NCBI GenBank assembly: GCA_963781195.1
Contig: CAWAEZ010000005.1
Span: 1-64,000 of the forward strand
Reading direction: 5' to 3'
Origin: JAJPKK01 sp963781195
GTDB taxonomy: Bacteria; Pseudomonadota; Alphaproteobacteria; Rhizobiales; Xanthobacteraceae
DNA: 64,000 nucleotides
The notes beneath the pieces are model-generated. The model did no database searches. It was not told the origin of the DNA and saw only the letters and a list, made by a program, of their open reading frames with translations. The position numbers were made by a program, and so were the translations under genes. Shown here piece after piece: positions 20,672-30,452 of the stretch (its first letter is position 1; each line of letters begins with the position of its first letter).

Positions 20672-23600
20672 AACTCGCCCTCCTCGAGGCCGCCGGCGAG
20701 CGACCACTCCTTGACGCGGGCGAGATCGTCATAGGTGCCGTAGCGATTTTTCCACAACGGCAGCACCAGCGAGCGGTACGGCGTCTCCTCGCTCTCGAAC
20801 CGCGTTACCAGCTCCGTGAGCCGCGCCAGCGCCGCGTCGGCCGCCGCATCCGGCGTCGAGGCGCCGAAGGCGACGACACGTTCTTCGCCCGGCGGTTCGG
20901 CTCCTTTGAGCTTGACGTAGACGAGCTCGGCAATCGACGCCTCGGACACGCCGGTGGCGCGAAATCCGCCCCGCCTGAGCATCGCCGCCTCGAGCGTCAG
21001 CTGCGGCGCCACGCCGATCTGGACCTGCTTGTCGGCGGGCACCTGCCCGGTCTTGAAGTCGAGGATCGCAAAGCCGCCGTCATGGAGCCGCTCGATGCGG
21101 TCGGCACGGCCGACGAGCTGGAAGATGCGCGCGCCGACCGGGATCGCAAGCTCTCCGGAGACCTCGACCTGCGCGGACGCGACCCGGGGGCGGCGCTGTC
21201 GTTCGTAATCGGCGAACCAGGCGGCGATGCGCTCGTAGCGCGGCCACCAGAACGCCCGCGCCTCCGGATAATCGTCGAGCGCGGCGAAATGCCGGGACCC
21301 GATGCGGATCAGCTCGGCGAGGGGATCGCCGGGCAGCCGGTCGGCGTAAAGCCTGGCGAACTCGCCGATCGCGGCATGGATGGCGATGCCGCGATCCTTC
21401 GCACCCGGCGGCTCGTCGACCCGGTCGAGCTGGGGCAGCCGCAGGATGTGCTTGGCGTAGATCGTGTACGGGTCGCGCAGCCAGTGCTCGATCTCGGTGA
21501 CCGAGAGCCGCGTCGGCCGCGCGGCCCGCGGCGGCCGCGGCTGCGGACAGGTAACGGGCTGCGGCGCCGCTGCCGGCTGGTCGAGGCTGCGCGCGAGGTG
21601 ACGGTAATGCAGGCCGCGCGCGACCGCCGCCCGCCATGCCGTCTCTCCCGCCGCCGCCGCCAGGCGCTGCAGAAACCGCGACGCGACGGTCGGCGCGCCC
21701 GCGCGCTTGGCCGAGCGGGTGAGAAACAGCGCCTCCGCGCCGGTGAGCTGGACGAAATCATGCGCGTTGAGGCCGATGCGGCGTTCCGGCAGGTCGAGCC
21801 CGAGGGCATGGCGCATCGGCCGGTTGAGCCATGGGTCGGTGCGCGGATCGGGCGGCCACACCCCCTCGACGAGGCCGCCGACGACCACCCGGTCGACGCT
21901 GGTCAGGCGCGCTTCGAGCGGCCCGTAAATGCGGACGCGGCGCTCCGGCGCGCCGAGGCGTCGCACCACGCGATCGCCGATGACCAGACCGAGCATCTCG
22001 ACGTAGTCGCCGGGCTCGATCTTGAAGGGGACGGCCGTCTCGGCAATGTCGGAGAAGGCCGCGTCGAGCGCCGTTCCGCCGGTCCCGGCAAACGCCGCAG
22101 GCACGCCGTCGGCATCGAGGCTCATCTGCATGACCGCGTCGCGGTGCCGCGCGGCGAGATCGGCGAAGTCCTGCTCTCCTGCGCCGGCGGCCTCCTCCAA
22201 CGGCGCCACTGCCGCGGCGACGCGATCGAGCAGGATGCCCGCACGCTGGAGCGCGGCGTCGCTGAGCGCGGCCCGCGGCTCGGCGCGATGGACCTGGGAC
22301 GCCTCGCCGGCCCGCAGCTTGGCGAGTTCGCTGCGGAACGTGGCGAGGGCATGGGCGAGGCCGGCTGAACCGGGACGCGGGCGCGGCCCCCGCAGGATCG
22401 CCTGCTCCAGGGTGGCGACGGCAGAAAGGTGGGCACCCGGCCCGGCGCCGAGCCGGGCTTGCGGGTGCTTGAGCACGGCGAGCAGGGCGACCGGCGACAG
22501 CCGGTCGAGCGCCGCCACGGCCACCAGCCGCGCGAACACACCGGCCGCGGTCTCGGCGAGCGGATCGCCGCCGGAGTCGTCGGCCTCGATGTTCCAGCGG
22601 CGCAACGTCACCGCGACCCGGCGCGCCAAGGCGCGGTCGGGAGTCACCAGCGCCGCGCTGCGGCCGGGCGTGGCGACGGCCTCGCGCAGCACCACGGCGA
22701 TGGCCAGCGCCTCCTCCTCCACATTGGCGGCTTCCATCACCGTGACGGTGTCCATCGCCCGGTCGAGCGCGCCGCCGGCGTTCGCCGCCGCGAGGCTCGC
22801 GCGCCAGCGGTCGGTGGCCGCGGCCGGGCGCAACGCTTCGCTGAGCAGGACCTCACGGCCATGGAAGGCCGGGGGTCCGAGCGGCGTCACCTCGCTCCGC
22901 GCGATGCCGATGCGCGCCAGCAGCCCGTGCATGGCGAATTGCGGATGCCCGGCGACCGGGGGGGCCGCCAGCGGACCGGCGCCGCCGCCGATGACGTTCC
23001 ACGCCGCCTCGTCGAGCCCGGTGTCGAGACCGGGCAGCACCACGGCGCCGCGCGGATGCGTTGCGATGGTGGCGAGCAATCGCGCGGTCGCCGGCATCGA
23101 GCCGGTCGAGCCCGCCGCGATGACCGGCGCGCCGGGGGAGGTGGCAAGGCGGTGCGCCTCGCAAGCGATCAGGCGATCGCGTCGCGCCGCCGGCTCGATC
23201 GCGCCGCGCTCTGCCAGGATGGCGGGCCACCACTCGCGGGCGATGCGCAGGAACGCGAGCGTGAGCTGCCAGTATTCGTCGAGATGGTCCGGCACGACGG
23301 TGTCGAGGCGCTCCCACGGCACTTCGCGCGTGGTCATGTCGTCGAGGAGCCGCGCCAGATCGTCGGCAAGCGCGAGCGCGGCGCTCGGGTGGCGTACCAC
23401 CAGCGGCGGCTCGCCCGGCCCCGGTTCCAGTCGCTCCGCCCAGGTCTTGACGAGCTTGGCCAGCAGGAAGCGCCGTTCCAGACCGCCGATCGCCGGCGGC
23501 AGGTCGAGGGCATCGCGTGCTGCCGCCCCGGTCGCCATCTCGGCGAACACCAGCTCGTCCTCGTCGATGTCGCCGATCGGCACGATGCGCGGCAGCAGCA

Positions 23601-23802
23601 CGGCTTCGGCGCCGAGCACATCCAGGAAAACATCGCGCGCCAGCCGACAGGCACGCCGGGTCGGAAGAAAGATGGTGGCCTCGGCGAAGCCGAGCGGGTC
23701 CGCTGCCGAAAGGCCTTCGACCAGCCGGCCGTCCCGGAGCGCAGCGATCAGCGCCTGAAGAAACGGCACCGACGGCGGGATCGTAAAAACGCGCGGCTTC
23801 AT
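20668..23802 (-). CDS. addB: Double-strand break repair nuclease subunit AddB
   Basis: A 1044-residue partner of AddA. ATG 23802 (MKPRVFTIPPSVPFLQAL) is chosen over an upstream start 39 nt earlier. The N-terminal helicase-like part has no recognisable Walker A (FLPTRRACRLARDVFL lies at the matching place), as is usual for the alphaproteobacterial AddB, whose motor is AddA. The C-terminal PD-(D/E)XK nuclease is visible as FAILDFKTGQVPADKQVQIG. The gene is the upstream member of the addB-addA-trxA run. Confidence 0.93.
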   Translation of the reverse strand: MKPRVFTIPPSVPFLQALIAALRDGRLVEGLSAADPLGFAEATIFLPTRRACRLARDVFLDVLGAEAVLLPRIVPIGDIDEDELVFAEMATGAAARDALDLPPAIGGLERRFLLAKLVKTWAERLEPGPGEPPLVVRHPSAALALADDLARLLDDMTTREVPWERLDTVVPDHLDEYWQLTLAFLRIAREWWPAILAERGAIEPAARRDRLIACEAHRLATSPGAPVIAAGSTGSMPATARLLATIATHPRGAVVLPGLDTGLDEAAWNVIGGGAGPLAAPPVAGHPQFAMHGLLARIGIARSEVTPLGPPAFHGREVLLSEALRPAAATDRWRASLAAANAGGALDRAMDTVTVMEAANVEEEALAIAVVLREAVATPGRSAALVTPDRALARRVAVTLRRWNIEADDSGGDPLAETAAGVFARLVAVAALDRLSPVALLAVLKHPQARLGAGPGAHLSAVATLEQAILRGPRPRPGSAGLAHALATFRSELAKLRAGEASQVHRAEPRAALSDAALQRAGILLDRVAAAVAPLEEAAGAGEQDFADLAARHRDAVMQMSLDADGVPAAFAGTGGTALDAAFSDIAETAVPFKIEPGDYVEMLGLVIGDRVVRRLGAPERRVRIYGPLEARLTSVDRVVVGGLVEGVWPPDPRTDPWLNRPMRHALGLDLPERRIGLNAHDFVQLTGAEALFLTRSAKRAGAPTVASRFLQRLAAAAGETAWRAAVARGLHYRHLARSLDQPAAAPQPVTCPQPRPPRAARPTRLSVTEIEHWLRDPYTIYAKHILRLPQLDRVDEPPGAKDRGIAIHAAIGEFARLYADRLPGDPLAELIRIGSRHFAALDDYPEARAFWWPRYERIAAWFADYERQRRPRVASAQVEVSGELAIPVGARIFQLVGRADRIERLHDGGFAILDFKTGQVPADKQVQIGVAPQLTLEAAMLRRGGFRATGVSEASIAELVYVKLKGAEPPGEERVVAFGASTPDAAADAALARLTELVTRFESEETPYRSLVLPLWKNRYGTYDDLARVKEWSLAGGLEEGEF

Positions 23803-24024
23803 GTCGAAACGAACGTGACCCGGAGGTGAGCGGAATACCACAACGATTTATTTTCTTCCCGTTTCCTCCGCGGGGATCGGCCAGGCGGTGCGCGACTGAT
23901 GGCGAACGCCGCGTCACAGCCCGCGGCTCGTGAGCGCTCTCACGTCTGGAGAAAGGGCCGTCGCGCAGCGAGGAGTCCGGCCGCAAGCCGTTGCAGCTGT
24001 GGGAGCGACTCGAGACTCAGTCTA

Positions 24025-24741
24025 TCACGCTGCGCTGGCGAGAATCGCGGCTTCCGCGGCGGCGATCGCGTCGGGCGTGCCGACATGCATCCAGACGCCT
24101 TCCAGCCGCAGGCCGAACAGCCGGCCGGTCTCGATGGCGCGATCGAACAGCACGTTGAGCGAAAACGCCCCCTTGGGCGCGTCGGTGAGCAAGGCGGGGC
24201 TGAGGATCGCAACCCCGGCATAGACGAACGGCGCGACCTCGCGCTCCGGTCGCCGCTGGATCCGGCCGTCCGGCGTCATGGCGAAGTCGCCGCGGCCGGC
24301 GTAACCGACGCTGCTCGACGTCGCCGCGAGCAGGAGCAGGGCATCCATCCGTTCGACATCGAAACCCTCGGCGAGACGCAGGAGGTTCGACTTCACGCCG
24401 TCGATCCAGATAGTGTCGGAGTTGAGATGAAAGAACGGCGCAGTGCCGAGGCTGGGCAGCGCCTTGACGACGCCGCCGCCGGTGTCGAGCAGGGCGTCCC
24501 TCTCATCGGAGATGATGATGTGCGGCTTCCGCCGGCCGGCAAGATGAGCTTCGATCTGCTCGGCGAGATAGTGCACGTTGACGATGGCGGTCTCGACACC
24601 GGTCTGGGCCAGGCGATCGAGCACGTTGTCGAGCAGCGGCTTGCCGCAGACGCTGATGAGCGGCTTGGGCTTGCGGTCGGTGAGCGGGCGCATGCGCAGG
24701 CCGTTGCCGGCCGCCAGGACCATGGCGGTGCGGGGGATCAC
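24025..24741 (-). CDS. murU: Nucleotidyltransferase, MurU-type (N-acetylmuramate-1-phosphate uridylyltransferase)
   Basis: A 238-residue nucleotidyltransferase with the signature AMVLAAGNGLRMRPLT and PKPLISVCGKPLLD at the start, and the metal-binding Asp in HLNSDTIW. It ends with MHVGTPDAIAAAE. The family transfers UMP to sugar-1-phosphates. MurU works with the kinase AmgK in peptidoglycan recycling, turning MurNAc-1-P into UDP-MurNAc and bypassing MurA. The AmgK-like kinase domain is encoded just upstream, fused to TsaE, which supports this assignment over a generic sugar-nucleotide enzyme. Confidence 0.85.
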   Translation of the reverse strand: MIPRTAMVLAAGNGLRMRPLTDRKPKPLISVCGKPLLDNVLDRLAQTGVETAIVNVHYLAEQIEAHLAGRRKPHIIISDERDALLDTGGGVVKALPSLGTAPFFHLNSDTIWIDGVKSNLLRLAEGFDVERMDALLLLAATSSSVGYAGRGDFAMTPDGRIQRRPEREVAPFVYAGVAILSPALLTDAPKGAFSLNVLFDRAIETGRLFGLRLEGVWMHVGTPDAIAAAEAAILASAA

Positions 24742-24880
24742 GGAGCGGGCGGGAACTCGTCATTGTGACCTCGAAGCAATCGGTCAACTGTGTGCGGGCA
24801 ACTCGACAGGAATGTGACGCGGTTCGGAATCCCTCTTGCATGCCCTTTTGCATACGGTGCGGTCACACCGGCGCGTGATC

Positions 24881-26428
24881 TCACTCCGGCGGCGGGACGC
24901 TGCGCAGATACCAGTCGTCGAGCGCCTCCAGCGCCGGATGTGCGAGAGCGCGCCGTAAGTAATGCCACACCCGCGGCATGTGGCGGAGGTATTGCGGCTT
25001 GTGGTCGCGCCGGTCCAGCCGCGCGAAAATGCCGAGAATCTTGGTGGCCCGCTGCGCGGCGAGCGTCGCGTAGAGCCGCGCGAAGGCGATGGCGTCGAAG
25101 CTCGGATCGGCCTGGCGGCGGGCGCCGACATAGCGGCCAAACAGCGCGATCTCCGCCGCTTCCGGAACGTCGACGCGGGCGTCCTGCAAAATCGAGGCGA
25201 GATCGTAGGCCGGCGGCCCCATGACCGCGTCCTGGAAGTCGAGCAGGCCGACCTTGGCAATGCCTTCGCGGCCTTCGAGCCACATCAGGTTCGGCGAGTG
25301 GAAATCCCGCAGAACCCAGGTCTTGCGCGCTTCGAGCACCGGCCGCAGCGCGTCGCGCCACAGCGACTGGAAATGCGCCCGCGCTTCCGCCGATGCCGCG
25401 GCGGCGCGATGGGGAAGATACCAGTCTACCAGCAGTTCCGCCTCGATCAGGAAGGCATCGAGGTCGTAGACCGGCAGCGCGTATTCGACCTTCGGCGCCA
25501 CCGGAAGCACGGCGGGCAGGTCGAGCCCATGCAGCGCCACCAGGAGGTCGGTCGCCCGCCCATAGCGTTCCAGCATCGGCCGCGGCGGATCGCCTTCGAC
25601 CACCAGCTCGGTGCCGAGATCCTCCAGCACCAGCAGCCCGGCATCGTAGTCCGCGGCATAGATCTTCGGCGCCGAGAAACCGCGCGCGCGCAGCCCTTGC
25701 GCCATCGCGACGAACGGTCTGACGTTCTCGGCGAGGTGGGCGATGGCGCTGTAAGGCAGCCCGCGTTTCACCGGCGGGCCGTCAGGCTGGGCCGGCCAGT
25801 TCATCATGACGACGCTGCGGCCATCGACGGTCAGCCGCTCGTAAGAACGGCTCGAGGCGTCGCCCGCGATGCGCCGGCGCTCGGCGGTCTCGTAGCCTTC
25901 GTCCTGCAGAAACCGGTGGATCGTAGCGAGCCGGGCGACCCGCGCGGCGGCGGCGCCATGCCCGGAAACGGACGCGACCCGGCACTCGGGCTCGCGCTCG
26001 GGGCCGAGCGCCAGCACGACGTCGATGCGGTCGCCCGGCAAGGCATCTCCCGCGCGGTCCGGCCATTCCATCACCACCACCGTGCCGGCAAGGTCGTCGA
26101 TGCCGAGCTCGGCGAGCTCGTCCGGTCCGGACAGCCGATAGAGATCGGCGTGCACCAGGGCGAATTTCGGCAGGTCGTAGGTCTGCACCAGTGTGAAAGT
26201 CGGGCTCGGCACCTCGACCGCCTCGTCGCCGGCGAGGTAGGCGATCATGGCGCGCACCAGGGTGGTCTTGCCGGCCCCGAGATCGCCCGTGAGCGCGATG
26301 AAGTCGCCGGGCTTGACGAGGTTGGCGAGGTCGACGGCGAGCCGCCGGGTCGCTTCCTCGTTCGCCAATGCGATCGTGAAGCGTGCCGGGCCCGAGGGGT
26401 TCGTTTGCATCAATGCCTGCGCCGTCAT
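24881..26428 (-). CDS. Fusion of TsaE ATPase with AmgK-type sugar kinase
   Basis: A 515-residue two-domain protein. Residues 1-155 are TsaE, the ATPase of the tRNA t6A37-modifying complex, with Walker A GDLGAGKTTLVRAM and EVPSPTFTLVQTY. From about residue 170 an aminoglycoside-phosphotransferase-like domain follows, with ILRDFHSPNLMW-type sequence (WVLRDFHSPNLMWLEGREG) for the catalytic loop and LLDFQDAVMGPPAYDLASIL for the metal-binding Asp. That domain corresponds to AmgK, the anomeric MurNAc/GlcNAc kinase. The fusion is known in Rhizobiales. The next gene downstream is murU, so the AmgK-MurU recycling pair is kept together. Its start lies 4 nt after the divL stop. Confidence 0.92.
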   Translation of the reverse strand: MTAQALMQTNPSGPARFTIALANEEATRRLAVDLANLVKPGDFIALTGDLGAGKTTLVRAMIAYLAGDEAVEVPSPTFTLVQTYDLPKFALVHADLYRLSGPDELAELGIDDLAGTVVVMEWPDRAGDALPGDRIDVVLALGPEREPECRVASVSGHGAAAARVARLATIHRFLQDEGYETAERRRIAGDASSRSYERLTVDGRSVVMMNWPAQPDGPPVKRGLPYSAIAHLAENVRPFVAMAQGLRARGFSAPKIYAADYDAGLLVLEDLGTELVVEGDPPRPMLERYGRATDLLVALHGLDLPAVLPVAPKVEYALPVYDLDAFLIEAELLVDWYLPHRAAAASAEARAHFQSLWRDALRPVLEARKTWVLRDFHSPNLMWLEGREGIAKVGLLDFQDAVMGPPAYDLASILQDARVDVPEAAEIALFGRYVGARRQADPSFDAIAFARLYATLAAQRATKILGIFARLDRRDHKPQYLRHMPRVWHYLRRALAHPALEALDDWYLRSVPPPE

Positions 26429-26431
26429 CGA

Positions 26432-28957
26432 CTACTCGGCGGCGCTCAGGGAGGCGGCGGCCGCGACCGGAAAGATGCATACCACCGTGGTCCCCTCCCC
26501 CGGAACCGACTCGATGCGGACCTTGCCGCCATGCAGCTCGACGAAGGACCGCACGATGGACAGCCCGAGCCCGGCACCCCGATGCCGGGTTCCCTGGGCA
26601 TCGGACTCGAACCAGTCGAATACCCTATCCTTGATCTCGTTGGAAATGCCCGGGCCATGGTCGCTGACCGCGAATATCACGGATTCGGCCGCGCGCAGCG
26701 CGGTGAGCACCACGGTCTCCCCGGGCGGCGAGAATCCGACGGCGTTGGCCAGCAGGTTGAACAGGATCTGCCGGATGCGCTGCTCGTCGGCCATGAAGGT
26801 TCCGACATCGGGCGGCGCCTTGATGTCGAGCCTGATGTTGTTCTTGACCAGCCGGTCCTGCACGCCCTCGGCAGCCGCATGCATGGTGGCGCGGATGTCG
26901 ACCGATTCGATATCGAGCCGGATGGCGCCGGCCCCGATCGAGGCGAGGTCGAGGATGTTGTTGATGATGGCGAGCAGCGCGTTGCTCGAAGCGGTGATGT
27001 AACCGAGGTATTCCTGCTGCTTCTCGGTCAGCGGCCCGGTCTGCGGATCGTCCAGGAAATGGGTGAAGCCGATGATGTTGGTGAGCGGCGAGCGCAGCTC
27101 ATAGGAGACGTGCTGCACGAAGTCGATCTTGATGGCGTCGGCCGCCACCAGTGCCTCGTTCCGCTCGGTCAGCACCCGCTCGACATTCACCGAGTCGGTC
27201 ACGTCCTGGAAGGTGACGAGCGTTGCACCGTCCGGCAGCGGCACCGTGCGGCAATCGACGACGGTGTCGTCGGTGCGCTCCATGCGCAAGGTTTTCAGCG
27301 TACGGTCCTCCAGCGCGGTGACCGCCGTGCGCAGGGTCTGCCACGTGGTCTCGTCGCCGTGGAAGGCCCGGCAGGACGCGATCACGCCTTCGATGTGGGG
27401 GCGCCGCTGGAGCGCCTCCGGGGGCAGGCCCCACATGGTCGCGAACTCCGGATTGAACAGCCGTACCCGGCCGTCGCTGCCGAACACCGCGACCGCCTCG
27501 GAGAGGTTGTCGAGGGTTTCGCGCTGGACCCGGATCAGGGCGTCGAAGCGCCGCTCCAGGTTGAGCCGCTCGGTCACGTCGTCGAACAGGTAGGTGACCC
27601 CGCCACCGGGATTGGGCGTGGTGACGACGCGCAGCGTGCGCAGGTCGGGCAGATGCCAGACGAACTCCTTGGGCTCGTTCGCGTGGTAGGCCTCGTGCAG
27701 TTGCGCCTTCCAGAGCCGGAAGTCCTGCTGTTCCGGCAGCCGCCGCGCGGCCCGCAGGCGATCGAGCACGGCGGAATCGCTCGGCTTGTCGTCCAGGAAC
27801 CGCGGCTCGAGGTCCCACAGGGCGAGGTAGGCGGCGTTGTAGAAGGCGAGCTTGTGATCGGGACCGAACATCGCGACGGCCGTCGCGAGCTGATCGAGCG
27901 TGCGGCGATGGGCGGTGACGGTGCGCGCGATCTCGCCGCGCAGCGTTTCGACCTCGGTGGCGTCGAGGCCGATGCCGGCGCTGCCGCCCACGAAGGAAAC
28001 GTCGATCAGGTCGAACACCCGGCGCGCGCCGGCGACGATCACCGCCGCGCGCCGGGTCATCGGCACGGCTTCGGTGCGGCTGCGCTCGAGGTCGGCGCGG
28101 GTCGCGCTGTCCAACAGTTCGCGACCGGCGGCGACGGCGGTGGTGGGGTCGGGCGCGTCGACGGCGCGGGCATAGCTCGCATTGACGAAGGCGATCTGGC
28201 CGGAGCCGTCGCGGATCCAGGCCGGCGCGGGCAGCGCCTCGAGGACGGCGCGCATGGCGTCCGCCTCGGCGCGCAGCTCCTGGTGGCGGTGCGCGAGGTC
28301 GGCGAGGTCGCGCTTGACGCCGCTCACCTCCTGAAGCTTGAGCACGGCGCTGCCGCCGATGGCGCGGCCCTCGGCGGCAAGATAGCGGCCGGATGCGGAG
28401 GTCAGCGTGATGGTGAAACTTTCACCCCGCCCGAGCAGCCGTTCGACATGAGATTCGAGGTGGAGCGCCTGTTCCGGACGCAGCCAGGCGGCAAAGGTCA
28501 TGACCTGATCGGCGGCGAGGTTCGGGGCGATGACCGCGGGATCGCCGATGATGTCCGGTTGGCCGTTGTGGATCCACGACACGATCACCTGCGGCTCGGA
28601 GAGGAGCAGGTCGTAGAGCCGGTCGATCTCCCCGGACAGGGCCGTGATCGCGGTGGCGGAGCGGGTCCGTTGGGTGCCCAGGCGGTCATGGGTGCGCACG
28701 AGCAGCACCGCGCACACCACGGCGAAGAACAGCACGCCGATGAACAAGGCGAGCCCGGCCAGCTCGTGCTGGTCGAGGGATTTGAGCGCTTCGAAATAGG
28801 CAAGCCCGGTCATCAGGGGGTCGTCCGCGGCCGCCGCGCTGGTGGTGAGGCCGCACAACACGGCGGGGGCGCAGGGAACGCACATGACACCGAGCATCGC
28901 GCGTCTGCGCCTATGCGGTGGCATCGTCATGCCGCTCGCCCGGATCAGCTCCGGCAT
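26432..28957 (-). CDS. divL: DivL-like PAS sensor kinase with Tyr in place of the phospho-acceptor His
   Basis: About 840 residues. A membrane segment lies near residues 65-90 (LAGLALFIGVLFFAVVCAVLL), PAS-type domains follow (for example ALPAPAWIRDGSGQIAFVNA, and TAVAMFGPDHKLAFYNAAYL), then a HisKA/HATPase module. The H-box reads HVSYELRSPLTN: the His is replaced by Tyr, codon TAT at 27101-27103. The ATP-binding domain is intact, with LLANAV, SDHGPGI and GAGLGLS. This pattern defines DivL, the cell-cycle pseudokinase-like regulator of CckA in Caulobacter. The start is uncertain: ATG 28957 follows AAGGGG, while ATG 29008 and later ATGs are alternatives. Confidence 0.85.
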   Translation of the reverse strand: MPELIRASGMTMPPHRRRRAMLGVMCVPCAPAVLCGLTTSAAAADDPLMTGLAYFEALKSLDQHELAGLALFIGVLFFAVVCAVLLVRTHDRLGTQRTRSATAITALSGEIDRLYDLLLSEPQVIVSWIHNGQPDIIGDPAVIAPNLAADQVMTFAAWLRPEQALHLESHVERLLGRGESFTITLTSASGRYLAAEGRAIGGSAVLKLQEVSGVKRDLADLAHRHQELRAEADAMRAVLEALPAPAWIRDGSGQIAFVNASYARAVDAPDPTTAVAAGRELLDSATRADLERSRTEAVPMTRRAAVIVAGARRVFDLIDVSFVGGSAGIGLDATEVETLRGEIARTVTAHRRTLDQLATAVAMFGPDHKLAFYNAAYLALWDLEPRFLDDKPSDSAVLDRLRAARRLPEQQDFRLWKAQLHEAYHANEPKEFVWHLPDLRTLRVVTTPNPGGGVTYLFDDVTERLNLERRFDALIRVQRETLDNLSEAVAVFGSDGRVRLFNPEFATMWGLPPEALQRRPHIEGVIASCRAFHGDETTWQTLRTAVTALEDRTLKTLRMERTDDTVVDCRTVPLPDGATLVTFQDVTDSVNVERVLTERNEALVAADAIKIDFVQHVSYELRSPLTNIIGFTHFLDDPQTGPLTEKQQEYLGYITASSNALLAIINNILDLASIGAGAIRLDIESVDIRATMHAAAEGVQDRLVKNNIRLDIKAPPDVGTFMADEQRIRQILFNLLANAVGFSPPGETVVLTALRAAESVIFAVSDHGPGISNEIKDRVFDWFESDAQGTRHRGAGLGLSIVRSFVELHGGKVRIESVPGEGTTVVCIFPVAAAASLSAAE

Positions 28958-29299
28958 CTGCCGCCCCTTGCCCCCGTCCCGCCGCGCGTGCGGGCCCGCA
29001 ATCCCCAAAAAGCAACGCCTTTCGCCTGGCTCAGGCGACTGAAACGCATACTGACAATGACACTGGAAACAAAACTTGGCGCCGGGGCCCCCACCCCATA
29101 GCCCCCGCCCCGGCGTTCGCGGCTGGCCCCCAGGCCGAGCAGCAAATCACAACAATTTAGACTCAAGTGACGGCGCTCCATAAGAGTCCAGACCGTGAAC
29201 GGCTAGGAAGAGATACCAATTGCACGAGCGGCGGCAGAAAATCTGTTAGATTTGTGCGCGAGTGCGGCTGTCGGGCTACGGTGGCGCGTGGAGATATTC

Positions 29300-30322
29300 A
29301 TGCTCGTACAATCCCTCGGCTATGTCGGCTTGCGCACCCGCGACCTCGACGACTGGGCGGGCTACGGAACGCGGCTGCTCGGCCTGCAGGCGGTGGACCG
29401 CAGCCGCGCCACCCTGGCGCTGCGCATGGACGATCGCAAGCAGCGGCTGATCGTCAATGCCGACGGCGGCGAAGGGATCGGCTTTTTCGGCTGGGAGGTC
29501 GCCGATGCCATCGGCCTCGACCGGCTCGCCGCGCACCTCGAGAGCCACGGCGTCGAGGTGGCGCGGGGGGCGCGCGCGCTGGCCGAGGAGCGCCACGTCG
29601 CCGACCTCCTGGTGGCGCACGACCCCGTCGGCAACCGGCTGGAGTTCTTCCACGGCGCCGCCGTCGCAGCCGCGCCGTTCGTCCCCGGCCGCAACATTTC
29701 CGGGTTCCGGACCGGCGCGCTGGGCCTCGGCCATGTGGTGATGCATGTGGAGCGCATCGAGGAGATGATGGAATTCTACCGGGACATCCTCGGATTCCGG
29801 CTGAGCGACTATTTCCTGCGCCCCTACCAGCTCTATTTCCTTCACGTCAATCCGCGCCACCACAGCATCGCGTTCGCGGCCACCGGCAGGAACGCCGTTC
29901 ACCACATGATGCTGGAGCTGTTCAGCCTCGACGACGTCGGCCAGGGCTACGACCTCGTCAGCGGCGACGCCGCCGCCGAGAAAGACCGCCTCGCGGTGAC
30001 GCTCGGGCGCCATTGCGGCGACTTCGTCACCTCGTTCTACACCTGGAATCCGTCGGGCTTCATGACCGAATACGGCTGGGGCGCCCGCGACATCGAGCCC
30101 GCGAGCTGGCACCCTTCGGAACGCAGGGAAGGCCCCAGCATCTGGGGTCACGACCGCGCCTGGCTGACGCCCGAACAGCGCGCCGAGGCGCGCGCCATGC
30201 GGCTCGCCAATGCCGAGCGCGGACTGCGCCGCCCGGTCCAGGTGCTGCCCGGCAACCACGAGGTGATGGCAGGGGTGTGCCCGTGGTTCGACGACATGGT
30301 GAAGCCGCAACGACGCGCCTAG
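29300..30322 (+). CDS. Extradiol ring-cleavage dioxygenase, two-domain vicinal oxygen chelate family
   Basis: A 340-residue protein with two VOC domains, each with a beta-alpha-beta repeat. ATG 29300 has GGAG 10 nt upstream. The iron ligands of type I extradiol dioxygenases are visible as GLGHVVMHV (H144), HHMMLE (second His, near 202) and FMTEYGWG (Glu near 257), with Tyr at TSFYTWNPSG. It therefore likely cleaves a catechol-type ring at the meta position. The substrate is not determined by sequence. The next gene is a dienelactone-hydrolase-like enzyme, consistent with an aromatic catabolic pair. It is divergent from divL. Confidence 0.85.
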   Translation: MLVQSLGYVGLRTRDLDDWAGYGTRLLGLQAVDRSRATLALRMDDRKQRLIVNADGGEGIGFFGWEVADAIGLDRLAAHLESHGVEVARGARALAEERHVADLLVAHDPVGNRLEFFHGAAVAAAPFVPGRNISGFRTGALGLGHVVMHVERIEEMMEFYRDILGFRLSDYFLRPYQLYFLHVNPRHHSIAFAATGRNAVHHMMLELFSLDDVGQGYDLVSGDAAAEKDRLAVTLGRHCGDFVTSFYTWNPSGFMTEYGWGARDIEPASWHPSERREGPSIWGHDRAWLTPEQRAEARAMRLANAERGLRRPVQVLPGNHEVMAGVCPWFDDMVKPQRRA

Positions 30323-30452
30323 CCGGCCATCCCGGCCACGATCGCCCCCCGCGCCGGAGGCCGTTGCGGGCCCCCGCTCGCCCCCTGTTCCGATGAGGCT
30401 AGCGGGGCCGCCGCGAGCGATGGTACGCTCGCACCCGTTCAGGGAGGTCGCC

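Noticed and set aside
24962..29101. A 1379-residue plus-strand ORF covering tsaE-amgK and divL
   Set aside because: It is antisense to genes with clear motifs; the translation is rich in R, G, H, D and has no family sequence. Long antisense frames are expected at this GC content.
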